The position numbers and the translations under genes were made by a program. Positions 11,838-22,030 of a stretch of 64,000 nt of DNA are shown one piece after another. A model generated the notes under the pieces. It saw nothing but the letters and a program-made list of their open reading frames with translations. It did no database searches and had not been told where the DNA came from. The stretch covers positions 1 through 64,000 of the forward strand of contig JAMKCH010005324.1 of the NCBI GenBank assembly GCA_023653785.1, given 5' to 3'. This stretch comes from Ophioderma brevispina (Eukaryota > Echinodermata > Ophiuroidea > Amphilepidida > Ophiodermatidae). Within the stretch, counting starts at the first letter, position 1, and each line of letters starts with the position of its first letter.

Positions 11838-12287
11838 TGGGCCGCCAGCTATAGCTGGAGGACCACTTAGTAATCCGTTGTGCGTGTGTATATGTGTGTC
11901 ACTAAATTGTTAAGTTTTTTAAATTGCGTTGTTTTTTTTTAAAAATTGACCTCAATTGAAATTGAAGTTCAGTTGGAACCAAACTTGTATCATAGGTGCA
12001 CCAAGGGATCCCTCATATGTTGATGAGTTCAAAGGTCATATGCCAAGGTCAAAGGTCAATGTGAGGTCAAGTTGAAAAATAGGCTTAAAATGTAAAATTG
12101 ACCTCAATTGAAATTGAAGTTCAGTTGGAACCAAACTTGTATCATAGGTGCACCAAGGGATCCCTCATATGTTGATGAGTTCCAAGGTCATATTGAGGTC
12201 ATCCTGGGGTCAAAGGTCATGAAGTGCCCCACAGCTTATATTCTTTGAATATAGCGAGCGCGAAAGCCAATAACCGCAAAATTCTAG
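11838..12287 (+). repeat. Dispersed repeat R1, copy 2, with internal tandem duplication
   Basis: Starts GTGGGCCGCCAGC with a perfect 14-bp palindrome CCAGCTATAGCTGG (11845-11858) and ends at CTAG (12284-12287). A ~152-bp unit beginning ATTGACCTCAATTGAAATTG is present twice (from 11945 and from 12097), which makes this copy longer than the one at 2611. It contains a perfect AGGTCAAAGGTCA at 12046-12058 and several single AGGTCA sites. No coding capacity. Confidence 0.8.
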
Positions 12288-14195
12288 TTTCATTTTTCAA
12301 CTGCTTAGTGGTCGTAATTGTAAATTCATTTCTCAGATTAACTACAAAAAAGCCTCAAACCTATAAAAAAAAGATAATGCCATAAAATGCTAATTTAGAA
12401 AGGGAATGAAATTTCCAATATTAAAAAAATATAAAAATCTTGTGCAAGATGTTCTTCACAAAATTGGAAATTTTGGATCATATACCATCATGGCTTTTGC
12501 ACCTCACAAATCAATACACTATAAAGCAGGCGCCTAATCATTATCAGTTCACAAAATAAAGAGATCTGTCTGCCTGTAACTGATTGATATATGAGGGCTG
12601 TTTGTTTTGTAGAGTTCATAAGTGGTCATCATGGTCAAGTTCAAGAACAGGAAGTAAGGAATTGACTTGAATGGAAGAAGTGTCCTTGCAAGGTCAAAAT
12701 AGTATATTGTTTCATCCATGGTTCATTTGTTCTGCAGAAATAGGAATTCTCTATAAAGGAAATTAGCAAGTTTTGTTGTTTTCAAAAAGGATAATCAATT
12801 GTTCTTTAATAGTTTACTGGTTGTATTTGTGTTGTAGCTATCACTGATTTTAGATCATTACCGGTAATTTAGTTTCTTGCTAGATGTACGGACATTGAAT
12901 ATTAGCTACTCTACTGAAACATAAATTGGATCTTTGTGCACTGTAAAAATGATGTGTTAACAACACTTAAACACATTTGTTTGAAATATACTTGATGTGT
13001 AAAAGTATAGGAGGCATTGCATACGACATGTTTATAGAAATTTTTATTATAAATTTAAACCATTCAACACGTTTATATAAACAATATTAATGTGTTACTA
13101 AAGTGTTAATAATAATTAAAATCATTAAAAAGTGTTATATTATTAATTGTATCCAACACCTATACTGTTCACATCAATTATACAAAGTAAATGCATTTAA
13201 GTGTTTATCAGTCCAGTTGGCCCACACAAGCATATTGTGGAAGTGGAAGGCCTATGTGATCATGCAGATGGATGCCTGCCTATCCATGTAGATGGATGGA
13301 TAGTCACTAGAACATCTACAGACTAACCCCCCTCCCTCCCGCTCTTCAGAATTTGGTGATGAGATCAAAAAATGGACCTTTTTAGGGGGTTAAGTCCACT
13401 TTTTTCAATTACTGCCCCCTCCAAATAAATTCTGCACTGCATACGGCCCTGAACTTCAGGTCATATACTTATACTCTTTGGACAGGTTAAGAATATCAAT
13501 GAGCTCACTTGTATATCTTCAATAAAATGTGATTAAACCACAGTTGTGGGGGGGGGGTGCACACATAATTCTTGTTTACAGTGTGGGATGCAGACATTGT
13601 AAAAAATATGTCAAAATCAATTAATATAGATGTATGTAATGTGCATGGCCAAAGAAGTTAAAATGACAATCGTGTAGCTGTTGTGCTCATCCATGTTGGG
13701 AAGAGCAGGTTAATGAAATGGGTCATATGCTCTCCTTTCAACAATGTAGACAGGTTTGATGAATTTGGTTGCAGGTCTATACCCATCATCCACAGGTTTG
13801 GTTATTCTGACTTTTTTTCACCAAAATGTCAGATTGCTTTCCATACACCTTTTCCTTTGCTCTGGATTTAATTGTTGAGTTATAGCAGCCTTAGGCCTTC
13901 CATAACAGTACCCTGAGCACTTGCCACTTGCTGGATATGCTGTGCATTATAAAATTAAACTATCATTAGTATTCAAAAAATACAAAAATGTCTCAATTAG
14001 GAAGCCTCAAAACCAAAATGTGAAATGTCGTTTTTATCTAAAAAAATTGAAAAAATCACCCAGAAATGCCTCAAATCTAGGTCTACAAAATGGTAAGTCA
14101 AATCAGTTGGAAACTATATTTTACTCCATAATGATGAGTTCTTAAAAGCAGAAATACTGATTTGGGATCATTTATAATATTCAAAATATATAGTG
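12288..14195. other. Unassigned sequence, AT-rich core
   Basis: At 12930-13160 repeated GTGTTAA/TTAACAC phrases form a loosely palindromic AT-rich block, possibly an old TIR element without clear ends. A G8 run lies near 13548. No exon could be supported. Confidence 0.4.
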
Positions 14196-14455
14196 TATGT
14201 TGGTACAGGCACATGCTGAGGAAGGATGACAGGCATGTTTTAAGAAGGGCTTTTGTGTTTGAGGTGGGAGGTTTGAGGAGAGGATGTCCAAAGAAGACTT
14301 GGAAGAAGCAAGTGGAGGAGGAGGGTAGGAGGTTGGTTTGAGGGTGGAGGATGCATTGAATTGGGTGAAGTGGAAGGAGGGAGTAGGGGCGGTTGCTGCG
14401 AGTGTGAGGTGAATCTGGTCACCCCCGTTCACAGGGAGCAAAACCGGATTAACAA
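14196..14455 (+). pseudogene. LINE (non-LTR retrotransposon) ORF C-terminus, fragment
   Basis: Read on the plus strand with small frameshifts, this gives RHMLRKDDRHVLRR-like and RGCPKKTWKKQVEEE-like residues, then a stop and a short tail. That matches the region after the reverse-transcriptase domain of many invertebrate LINEs ('W/YGHVLR...GRP..TW' signature). A longer copy of the same family is at 24268-24690, about 85-90% similar by eye. The upstream polymerase is absent here, so it is a 5'-truncated dead copy. Confidence 0.8.
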
Positions 14456-14593
14456 TTTTGGTTTACTACTAGTAAAAAAAAATTTAAAAATATTTTTCTT
14501 TTGTGGTATTTTTTATCCAAAAAAATCTTAATTTTCTCAGTTCATCAAATAAAAAAAATGAAATATGGTTAAAACAGCTCTAAAATAAAAATA
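14456..14593. other. AT-rich spacer between LINE fragments
   Basis: Poly-A-like tracts follow the end of the 14196-14455 fragment and may be remnants of its tail. Confidence 0.4.
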
Positions 14594-15000
14594 TGTGCAG
14601 CCTACTGGAAACTAAAACTCTTCTTTTTGGCCTTTGGAAACACTCTCTAGTCAGGGAGATGAAGTACCTGGGGTCCTATGTTGCTGACAGCAAGAAAGAC
14701 TTCCTGTCATGCAAAGAACAAGCTTGGAATGCCTGCGATGAACTACACCACTTATGGCAATCTGGTATCTCCAATTCAATAGCTGACCTTCTTTAGAGCC
14801 TGTTTAGAGAGTATCATGTTATTATGGATCGGAGACCTGGACCATGAAGAAAGAGCTACAGTATAGACTGGATGGCCTATGAGAGTACAAAGCTGTACAA
14901 AAACATGTACTGGCATAAGCACATGACCACCAAGGCATGCCTCCAATTTCATCCTCTGTCGCCCAGTGCTGAACATGATTTGCTGGTCACTGTCATCGTG
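14594..15000 (+). pseudogene. LINE reverse-transcriptase C-terminal fragment
   Basis: The plus strand encodes MKYLGSYVADSKKDF, then QAWNACDELHHLWQSGISNS, ended by a TAG. After a frameshift it continues with FRACLES and YGSETWTMKKEL...RLDG, then NMYWHKHMTTKA in another frame. This order (KYLGS, then AW...W..., then LFRACVES-like, then YGSETWT) is the standard region downstream of the catalytic YxDD in invertebrate LINEs. Stops and frame changes show that it is inactive. It belongs to a different family from the fragment at 14196-14455. Confidence 0.85.
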
Positions 15001-15630
15001 CGAATGATCAATATCTCGTATATCCTGTGTTTTGGAGTTACCAAACGCATTTTACTCATGGCCAAATATGGGTCATTGCCCCTTTTAACTACATTGATTT
15101 GAATGCTTGAGACAATCCAGCAGTATTCATCTGACATCCCCAACTTAATGACGGCCAAGGACATTTGGTGCTACAATGGGAATAGTACTTGGTTACGGCT
15201 TTCAAGATAAGAACCCTGTATAGCATTCAAATCACCATCCATTGGACAATGCCCAATTTCCTGGTATTACCTGGAAGTCCCCAGTTCAATTTGTAGTGGG
15301 CCACTCAATTGAATTTTGATCGGGTCCCAGAATGGGTAAGTATCTGAAATTTTATTGATTAATCTCAGAATATGCTCCCCAGGGTTCATTTGGACTTGAG
15401 TGGACGTTAATGTATTGGTTTCATTTGTGTGCATTTATAATAATGTGACTTGAATGCACTTGCTTTAATATTGTGATTGAGATAGATGACGTAAATTTTC
15501 CCTTCTAATTTTACAGAATAGTGCATTTTTTTTGTTTAAAGGAGGTGGTTAATTGATTGGGGGGGGTAAAGCTGTGTATGTTTTAAGTGATGGAATAAAA
15601 TTTAGGCACTGCACCATTCAACTATTACAA
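15001..15630. other. Unassigned sequence
   Basis: It may include more decayed LINE sequence near 15100-15180, but no motif survives. A GG|GTAAGTAT donor-like site occurs at 15334. The 39 bases before it are open in one frame, but the upstream AG has no pyrimidine tract. Confidence 0.4.
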
Positions 15631-16170
15631 CAATATAACTGCACATTTTTTTGAAGAGCGCCCCATTTTTCAAAATTTGGAGATTTTTACCCGATTGCTT
15701 GGTAACTGGCTAGTACACTATCCTGTGAATGGTTTTAAGCTCGAAAAATTGTTCCCTATGTATCCAAACGAAGGAATGTTTTGTACTAGAATTATTATTA
15801 TCGGGAATCCGAGAATATACAACGTGCTGGAAAACGTCCTTCCAAGTGTGAAATAGCGGGAAATACGCGCCATGTTCCGGGTCTACGCTTCATCCTTAGT
15901 TTTTTTAAATAGTTTCATGCAAGCCAAGTTAGAGGTTATTTTCTCGGTGGCACATTTTATAGGACGGACATTACGTAGCATTTCAGCTCTGCCGTTAAGT
16001 CCCATCTGGTGATCCCAAATTCAATTACAAATTGCTTATTTGTGAATAATACCATTTTTTAGCATTCTCGTTCGCAGGTCAGAATTTTTTTCCAGACCCC
16101 TTACCAATGAAACTGTGCAACAAAAATATCAAATTTTTGAATGGTGCGCCCTTCAAAAATGGCTATATTG
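15631..16170. mobile_element. Long-TIR MITE, family 5
   Basis: About 540 bp. The left end CAATATAACTGCACATTTTT-TTGAAGAGCGCCCC pairs with the complement of the right end GGTGCGCCCTTCAAAAATGG-CTATATTG. Inverted similarity extends inward through the ATTGGTAA region for roughly 100 bp. The same terminal sequence forms both ends of the element at 24149-25118. No coding sequence. Confidence 0.8.
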
Positions 16171-16816
16171 CTTTCAATAGTGAACCTTTGACTAATAATA
16201 CATAGTTAGTGACTACAAGTCTTGCTGTTACCTTCCAAGAAAAGTTATTTTAGTAATACCAATCTGTGTAGATAAAGTGCGTGGGTAGATCCAACCTCAG
16301 CTTGTACACTTGGATGAAGTGATGGTGTGGGTGTCGGGAAGACGTCTCATGTTATTATTTTAAGAAGACGAGTTGTAAACCACCCACTCATGCTTTTTTA
16401 AAAGAAATTTTAGTGTTTGTACTTTTTTCTTTTTTTTTTTCCCAGCGAGACTTTGTGTTGTGAGAAGTGATAGACGGTGCTTCCGATACTTTGTTACTGA
16501 TTTGATTTGCTGTGTTGGGTCTTGTCATTTCTACTGTTTCGCATCAACTGATTTCAAATTTTTATCTTCATAAATGTGAAACAGTTTGCACTATGTTGTC
16601 TCCAGTTTTTAAGAATTTAAGAAAAGAAAAAAGTAATATCTTGTCACCGCATGACAGATAATTAATATTTTGCAAGTCTGTGCAACTGTATTTAGCTAGT
16701 TGAGATCAGAGCGGTGGGTTTCTACTCTCAACAGCTGTTTATTTTGATGATTAGTGTCGTTTTTTTTACATTGTCTTATAGGTATGGTTATGCATAGATT
16801 TGGGTGTTTTAAAAGC
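16171..16816. other. Unassigned sequence with a strong splice-acceptor-like tract
   Basis: At 16424-16445 a long T-rich tract ends in CCCAG. The frame beginning two bases later stays open for about 42 codons with a Cys-rich product and then stops at TAA. No donor site or poly(A) signal completes an exon, so it is not called as CDS. Confidence 0.35.
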
Positions 16817-17091
16817 CTGGTATTCTCAATGGGAGTCTAACTTTAGACCTGGGTTTTAAACCAGGGTTAGTCCTACATGAGTGGACCTTTTTTCCTTTCA
16901 ACATACTTTGAAAGTTGAAAATAACGGGTGAGAAAATTCCTCATGGATGGGTCATTCCGGCCCATCTATGAGAAATTTTCTCACTCATTACAGCAAAACT
17001 TTGAGTATGTTGAAAGGAAAAGGTCCACTCCTGTAGGACTAACTCTGGTTAAAACCCAGGTCTAAAGTTAGACTCCTTTTGAGAATACCAG
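16817..17091. mobile_element. Foldback element (near-complete palindrome), copy 1
   Basis: A 275-bp inverted repeat. The left arm starts CTGGTATTCTCA and the right arm ends TGAGAATACCAG. Arms of about 125 bp match nearly throughout, including GTCTAACTTTAGACCTGGGT and CCTTTCAACATAC blocks, with a short centre near GGTCATTCCGGCCC. The RNA would fold into one long hairpin. A diverged copy is at 48486-48763. Non-coding MITE or foldback transposon. Confidence 0.9.
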
Positions 17092-17107
17092 TCATAGAGT
17101 ATAATTA

Positions 17108-17253
17108 AGATGTCATCAACCAACTGTGCTCTTGAAGCACTAAGTTAGGGTTAGGGTGTTTGGCTTATTCTTGCTAGGGTTAGATTTAGGTTTACAGTAG
17201 GGTAAGGGGAAAAGTATTAAGTGCTCCAGGAGAACAGTTGGTTGACAACATCT
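17108..17253. mobile_element. Short MITE with ~36-bp TIRs
   Basis: The left end AGATGTCATCAACCAACTGT is the inverse of the right end ACAGTTGGTTGACAACATCT. The pairing continues through GCTCTTGAAGCACT and AGTGCTCCAGGAG. The interior has TTAGGG-like repeats (GTTAGGGTTAGGG). It sits immediately after the foldback element, within a dense cluster. Confidence 0.85.
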
Positions 17254-17317
17254 CAGTTTTGTATATAAAAGCTAGTAAAATGAGGAAAAATATGGAAACA
17301 TAACTCTGAAGATATTT

Positions 17318-17402
17318 CTGTTAGAAAGCTTTACATCAGTGCTAAAAGCAGAATTTCCACATTTTAAGGGACACCTATTATTTGAAATCTCTCATTGCAC
17401 CT
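17318..17402 (-). mobile_element. Terminal fragment of MITE family 1
   Basis: Reads AAATCTCTCATTGCACCTTT followed by AACT, which is the family 1 end with its TTAA flank. The AAGCTTTACATCAG block precedes it in reverse orientation relative to 27649-27995. The other ~260 bp are missing. Confidence 0.7.
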
Positions 17403-17621
17403 TTAACTGAGATGCAAATTTCTGGACAAATTCTGCTTGAATTTTACCAATTTAAAAAAAAAAAAAATCTGACATTTTAGCAAATTTGTGAAATTTTGGA
17501 TGAATATTTTGGAAAAATTATGCCTCTCTCTCTTTGGCGTGCATTAAATTGAGTTTTGCTTCGTTATATAGATTATAAAAATTCTGAATCTCTTTATTTT
17601 GTGTTATTTTTGTATCTGCAG

Positions 17622-17660
17622 GTTGAACTTGCTCCCAGGACCTGAGAATTCATTGGATAG
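17622..17660 (+). CDS. Candidate 39-bp internal microexon
   Basis: A T-rich tract (TTTTGTGTTATTTTTGTATC) ends in TGCAG at 17621. The next 39 bases end in ATAG followed by GTGAGTGT, a near-consensus donor. In the frame starting at the second base it reads LNLLPGPENSLD with no stop; the other two frames have TGA. The length is a multiple of three with phase 2 at both ends, so it could be skipped or included without shifting frame, as cassette microexons do. I do not recognise the peptide. It could be a chance pairing of splice signals; no neighbouring exon was found. Confidence 0.35.
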
Positions 17661-18269
17661 GTGAGTGTTAATTGCTATACGGGGTTTTATCCGAGGGACT
17701 GGGGTTCCTCCGATCTCAGCTGGCTAAAATTTTGTCAAGTCTCTCCCCCCCCCCATATCTGACCCAAGTCCATGTTTCCAGGAATTTCCTACCTACATCT
17801 GAGATTTTTAGGGGGTGGGAGAGCAGTCCCTTTCATACTGTTATGATGCAATGTACTATCCTGTATGCCCCCCAGGGTAACCATGGAGATTTTAAAGAAA
17901 TTTCCTTTCCTCACAGAAACCTGTTTTGACCGGGATGCGGTCAACATGGTCAGTTAATTATGACAGCATTTTGTTGTCGAGTAGGTTGCAACCACTCTTG
18001 AAGAATTGTACAGGCGACTTCATGCCAACTTGAAGAAGCGGTTTTGTGTGTAAGTGACTGCAAAATACGATATCTGCATTCAAAGTGGAAAGAGTAAATG
18101 TGACATCACTTTGAGTATTTGATGTGTGTTGCTCGGCAAGTACGGCTTTGTCTGGTCAGTTGTCACACACCATTATGTGGACTTACATCACTTTCTAGCT
18201 GTTTGCATCAGTAAATAGACCAGTTTGTACTGTAATTTCTTATTATAGAAAGAGGTACCAAGGCCAGTT
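17661..18269. other. Unassigned sequence, intron-like if the microexon is real
   Basis: Contains a C9-type run near 17745. No second exon or repeat boundary recognised. Confidence 0.4.
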
Positions 18270-18273
18270 TTAA

Positions 18274-18728
18274 AGGGATAAGCAGCGATTTGCTGATCCG
18301 AAACATCGAAAAAATCATCAAAATTTGTATATAGATTTTGTAATTTATATACATACGTATCAAAATTCTGAATTGAGATCAAAGAAGCCTTTCCGTGTGA
18401 ATATCCCAGATTTATAAGCGTAATATTGTGCACCATGACCTGTACAATTTGACCGCAAACACAAATATTATTGATGTCTGTTTATTCTCTACTGGTGTAA
18501 ACCACAATCAGCTGTTTAGTGTAGATTTTGAGACATCATTGATGTATGTCTATTTGCGGGAGACGGTATGACAAATTTCCTGAAATACTTCATTTTTTTC
18601 AGTATTTGATGTTTTTGTTCCTACATTAAAGTAGTTATATGGAATTGTACATACTTATCTTTGATTTATAAGCAAAAAAATGCATTTTCACATTTTTGGA
18701 TTCTCTTGCATTATCGCTGCTTATCCCT
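18274..18728. mobile_element. TTAA-flanked MITE, family 4 (AGGGATAAGC type)
   Basis: A 455-bp element with perfect 16-bp TIRs, AGGGATAAGCAGCGAT (18274-18289) and its inverse ATCGCTGCTTATCCCT (18713-18728). TTAA lies at 18270-18273 and 18729-18732. The interior is AT-rich and non-coding. It is the only copy in the window, and its intact ends suggest it is relatively young. Confidence 0.9.
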
Positions 18729-18732
18729 TTAA

Positions 18733-19756
18733 ATGCATTCTTTTTGTGAATACTTAGTCTTAACCTGTCTTAGGAGATGAAAAGTTTGTATCTTGTTACC
18801 AGTGGAACACAGGCAGTGTGTTCAAGGTTAAACTATGATATAAGACTTATCGTCCACAGTTCAGTCATAGGTATGAGATTGGAATATAGTCCACTTTGTT
18901 AACTATAAGTTTCAGTACTCCTCAGTTAGAATTGAAGATGGTCCCTAGAAAAGTATCAATGTCAAAAGAATCTGTCATAATAACTGACACTGAAATTGGT
19001 TACATCTGGTCAATCCTAGATATTCTAACCTTTGGAAGCTGCTGCAGTTTCCTGTAAACTCAGCTGGGTTACCCAGATACCCGCAGAGCAAATAGGCCAA
19101 TGATTGGCGAACCTTTTGTGCGTCGTTACGATGTGTCATAGCACCCCTGTTGCCGCCACAGTGTCTTGGCCTCTGTTTACATCGGTAACATGCGAAAAGA
19201 TTTTTGAGTCGCGCTTATTTTTACTTCCATATTGCGGCTTAACGGCGAGGTACGGTGAACAATCATCTGATTATGCGGAGTCACATTAGCATCCCTCTTG
19301 GAGAAATAGTGGCACCTACTTAACTGAGACATTTGAAGAATCAGCAAGGAGATCTTCTAAAGGTGTATGATTATTTAGAAAGCCCTGAGTGGCAAATTAC
19401 ATCCTACCCTTTGCCTTTTAGACGCTTACACACGTTGAATGCAAATTACAGCATTTTTGTGCAATTTCCAGCTGCTTTTATTGTCGTATGCTAGGGCACA
19501 GTTCAGTCAATACACATGTATATATGTATACTGATGAACTTAGCCATCTAATTCTTAGTATCTTACGATAAATAATGAGTTAAACTTTTTTGTATTTTGA
19601 TGATTTAACTTAAGGGTACTAAGTGTATCTAGTTCTCTGCCCTTTTCCAGTGATGGAACAAAGTGGTACTGGGTGGATGTATAAGTTAAAAATGGGAGGG
19701 AGAATCTGATTCCAAATACGGTTTGCCACCATGCCAGGCAAGAACTCAAGTCACTT
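18733..19756. other. Unassigned sequence with a CpG-richer patch
   Basis: At 19095-19275 CpG is locally frequent (GCGTCG, GTCGCGC, AACGGCGAGG). An inverted CCAAT pair, GGCCAATGATTGGCG, lies near 19096. That combination is promoter-like but short, and no transcription start or exon can be shown. Confidence 0.35.
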
Positions 19757-20040
19757 TTAGCCCTAACTGTCTTTTAGTTTCTCCAGAGAGGAAGGGAAGG
19801 GGTAAAAGGGATAGAAGCTAAAGAACATTGGACATCCGTGGCAGGATTCGAACCCAGGGCCTCCGGCGCACCATTCCCATGAGCGGGGATGGCAAGCCAC
19901 AAGGGAGTCGCTGGCCCGGCCAGCGATTTTGTGCCCATATGAGTGTTGGTACGATGATGTCATCGCATCTTTTTGGACTTAGTGCATTTTCCAACCTCAG
20001 CTCATTGAGTTCTAGTGAGTTTTGGTAGTGATAGGGCTAA
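19757..20040 (-). mobile_element. tRNA-derived SINE A, minus-strand copy with inverted termini
   Basis: The B box (minus strand GGTTCGAATCC) is at 19844-19854. The tRNA-like head, CCGGGCCAGCGACTCCC on the minus strand, matches the copy at 6183-6460. Unusually for a SINE, TTAGCCCTA (19757-19765) and TAGGGCTAA (20032-20040) form inverted termini just outside the shared region. It may be a SINE captured in a small DNA element or a tRNA-like MITE. Confidence 0.75.
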
Positions 20041-20234
20041 TTAGAAGATAAATTGGGGTGGAGAAGACAGTGTCATATGCAATCTACTGCTAAATTATTT
20101 TTTTTATAGTTTTCACTTTTTCTAGAAATGATAAGTTAGGATTTTGTAGGTGAAAAACAATTCTAGTCTCTTGCAGGATTCACAAAATCAATTGCACTAA
20201 AAATTATGTCGTACTACTCTCTGTATATCACAGC
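20041..20234. other. Spacer between SINEs
   Basis: Short T-rich sequence; nothing recognised. Confidence 0.5.
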
Positions 20235-20525
20235 AGAGGGTAATAATAAATAATAATGTCCATTTATAACGTGCATGTATCCGCCCCTATGGGACCCTCA
20301 CGGCGCGATTGCCAATTATTATTACGCTGCCATCCGGAAATCGTCACTATCATTTCGCTTCATAGGTGGCAGCTGAATAAGCGCACAACCATAATATCAC
20401 CCATAACAGCTCCCCAATTGTCGATTGGGTCGATGAGGAAATTTAGACTAAGGATCATGGCAGAGCTTGAACTCAGTCTAATGGTCACAAGTCCTGCACT
20501 TTTCCACTGGACCACACAATCAAGC
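20235..20525 (-). mobile_element. tRNA-derived SINE B, copy 1
   Basis: On the minus strand an A box TGGTCCAGTGG (20504-20514) and a B box GAGTTCAAGCTC (20463-20474) are spaced as in a tRNA. The body then matches 22990-23272: the GCAGCTGAATAAGCGCA-type block, the CATAACAGCTCCCC block and the ATTATTACGCTGCC block. A TAATAA-rich tail lies at the left end. Pol III-type retroposon, decayed. Confidence 0.85.
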
Positions 20526-20945
20526 TCCTTTAATTATTGAGTCCAGCCCCGAAATCATCAGGAACTTCCCCTCATAAGGTTAATGATAAAATAAACTCTT
20601 ACACTCATTTTAGCCCAACACAAATCACTAGAATTTTTTTTAGCATGAATGTGAAATGTTTTTTGTGGTCCTTAAACTTCTTGAACACTTGTTTAAATCA
20701 AATCCTGGACATGTGTTTATTAGTAGCAGGCATATCTGCATGATTAGGGGATTGTTTTTTGTAACCAATTGGCCGGAATGTCTAAAGGATAATTCAATCA
20801 TGAACAATAAATTTAACCAAATAAGAATCTTGTTTAGATGTGAGGAAAATTTATACGAGGTATTATGCTCCTCCGTGTTAAGATTAGGATTTGGATTTGA
20901 GTGTAGACTAAAGTAGCTGTGATTGGGATTTGGATTTAGGAGGGC
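20526..20945. other. Unassigned sequence
   Basis: Overlapping short open frames on both strands at 20640-20999 are typical of AT-rich chance frames. No feature is supported. Confidence 0.45.
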
Positions 20946-21227
20946 AGAGGGTGTTTTTTGGAGGCCCTCATAATGCACCAGTTTTGGAAAATTTCTCATT
21001 AGGTCATGTGATCACATAAAAATCCTATTCGTTAACACATAAAAAACCCTTACTTTAACGCTCTTTTATCCCTCAAGCGTTAGTACTTGAGGGAATTTTT
21101 TTGCTGATTATGATTGTCTTGTGGTTCTGAAACTTTTGGAACACTTTTTATCCCTAAGTACTGACATGTGTTCAGTACAGTATGGGCACATTGCTATGCA
21201 TCATGGGATGGATTCAAAACACCCTCT
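20946..21227. mobile_element. TIR element (AGAGGGTGT type), larger copy
   Basis: A 282-bp element with ends AGAGGGTGTTTTTTGGA and TTCAAAACACCCTCT. It carries the AATGCACCAGTTTTGG and GGTCATGTG blocks seen at 4059-4192, plus an internal hairpin CCCTCAAGCGTTAGTACTTG-AGGG. Non-coding MITE. Confidence 0.8.
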
Positions 21228-21896
21228 GGATTTAGGGTTAGGATTTGGGGTCAGGTGAAGAGTGAGGTTAAAGAGTTTGAATACAGATTTGTTATAACTA
21301 ATTCAAATACTAAGATATTGTTACCCCTCATTAGATTTCTGCTAAAAATACCAGAAAAGTAAATATTTGGTGCTGAGATAGGTTACAAAAATATGCGGCA
21401 TGCTGCAACCTGCTCTTAGTGTTGTGTCAGTCCTCTACCCAGCTAGCAAGGTTTCTGGTTGCTAATTGTTGATTAAATATCAGCGTGTGCGTTAACGGCG
21501 GTATCGTATGTCAGGCTACCGATCACTCTGGAAAAATGTCTGCTGCGTGGATGGTGACTTGTGCTCTTGGTTATGACGGAGGTGGTTTAGACTTGAACTG
21601 GTTAAAGGATATGATTTGGTGATGGTATGTATGTCGTGTCAACTAGTTTTTGTGTCGGGTTGGTGTTGAGTGTATTTTGTGATCAGAGTAAACAAAATGA
21701 AAGGTGTAAATGTTGAATTAGAAATGAGCGTGGGAATGGAAACATGATGATATGATTTAGGAGTTGTACAAATGCTTAAGTGGTTGATGCTATATAATTT
21801 TCGAATTTAGAAGGGGTAATTTTCGACCTGTATCATTAGAAGGGTAAGTTATAGGTGTAAGTTTTGATGTTAGATTTAAAGGTTAAAGGGGCATTT
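21228..21896. other. Unassigned sequence
   Basis: An ATG at 21536 opens a 28-codon frame in slightly CpG-richer DNA and ends just before a GTATGT. This is too little for a gene call. No repeat was identified. Confidence 0.35.
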
Positions 21897-22025
21897 TGTG
21901 ATCCACAACCTCATTCCCCCAACTTACCTAAAAAAAGTTGAGATTTTTATATCATCTGAACCGTTAGCCTTTGTTATCCGTGTGTATCAAATCTTACATG
22001 CAAATTTGGTCGTATCTGTAAGAAA
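21897..22025 (+). mobile_element. Fragment of MITE family 3
   Basis: Begins after TTAA (21893-21896) with AGGGGCATTTTGTGATCC and continues CAACCTCATTCCCCC. This is the inverse of the 10519-10858 right end. The element is cut off by the pentanucleotide microsatellite. Confidence 0.7.
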
Positions 22026-22030
22026 TTAGC

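Noticed and set aside
12930..13165. TIR element built on GTGTTAA phrases
   Set aside because: Several palindromic phrases occur, but no consistent ends or duplication could be fixed.
15295..15333. Second 39-bp microexon ending at GGTAAGTAT
   Set aside because: Open in one frame and with a good donor, but the preceding TTTGTAG lacks a pyrimidine tract and lies near LINE debris.
16446..16575. Terminal exon after the T-rich CCCAG
   Set aside because: A 42-codon open frame exists, but there is no poly(A) signal, no homology and no partner exon; T-tracts with AG are common in AT-rich DNA.
17135..17160. Interstitial telomere (TTAGGG repeats)
   Set aside because: Only two or three units, inside a MITE; too few to mean telomeric DNA.
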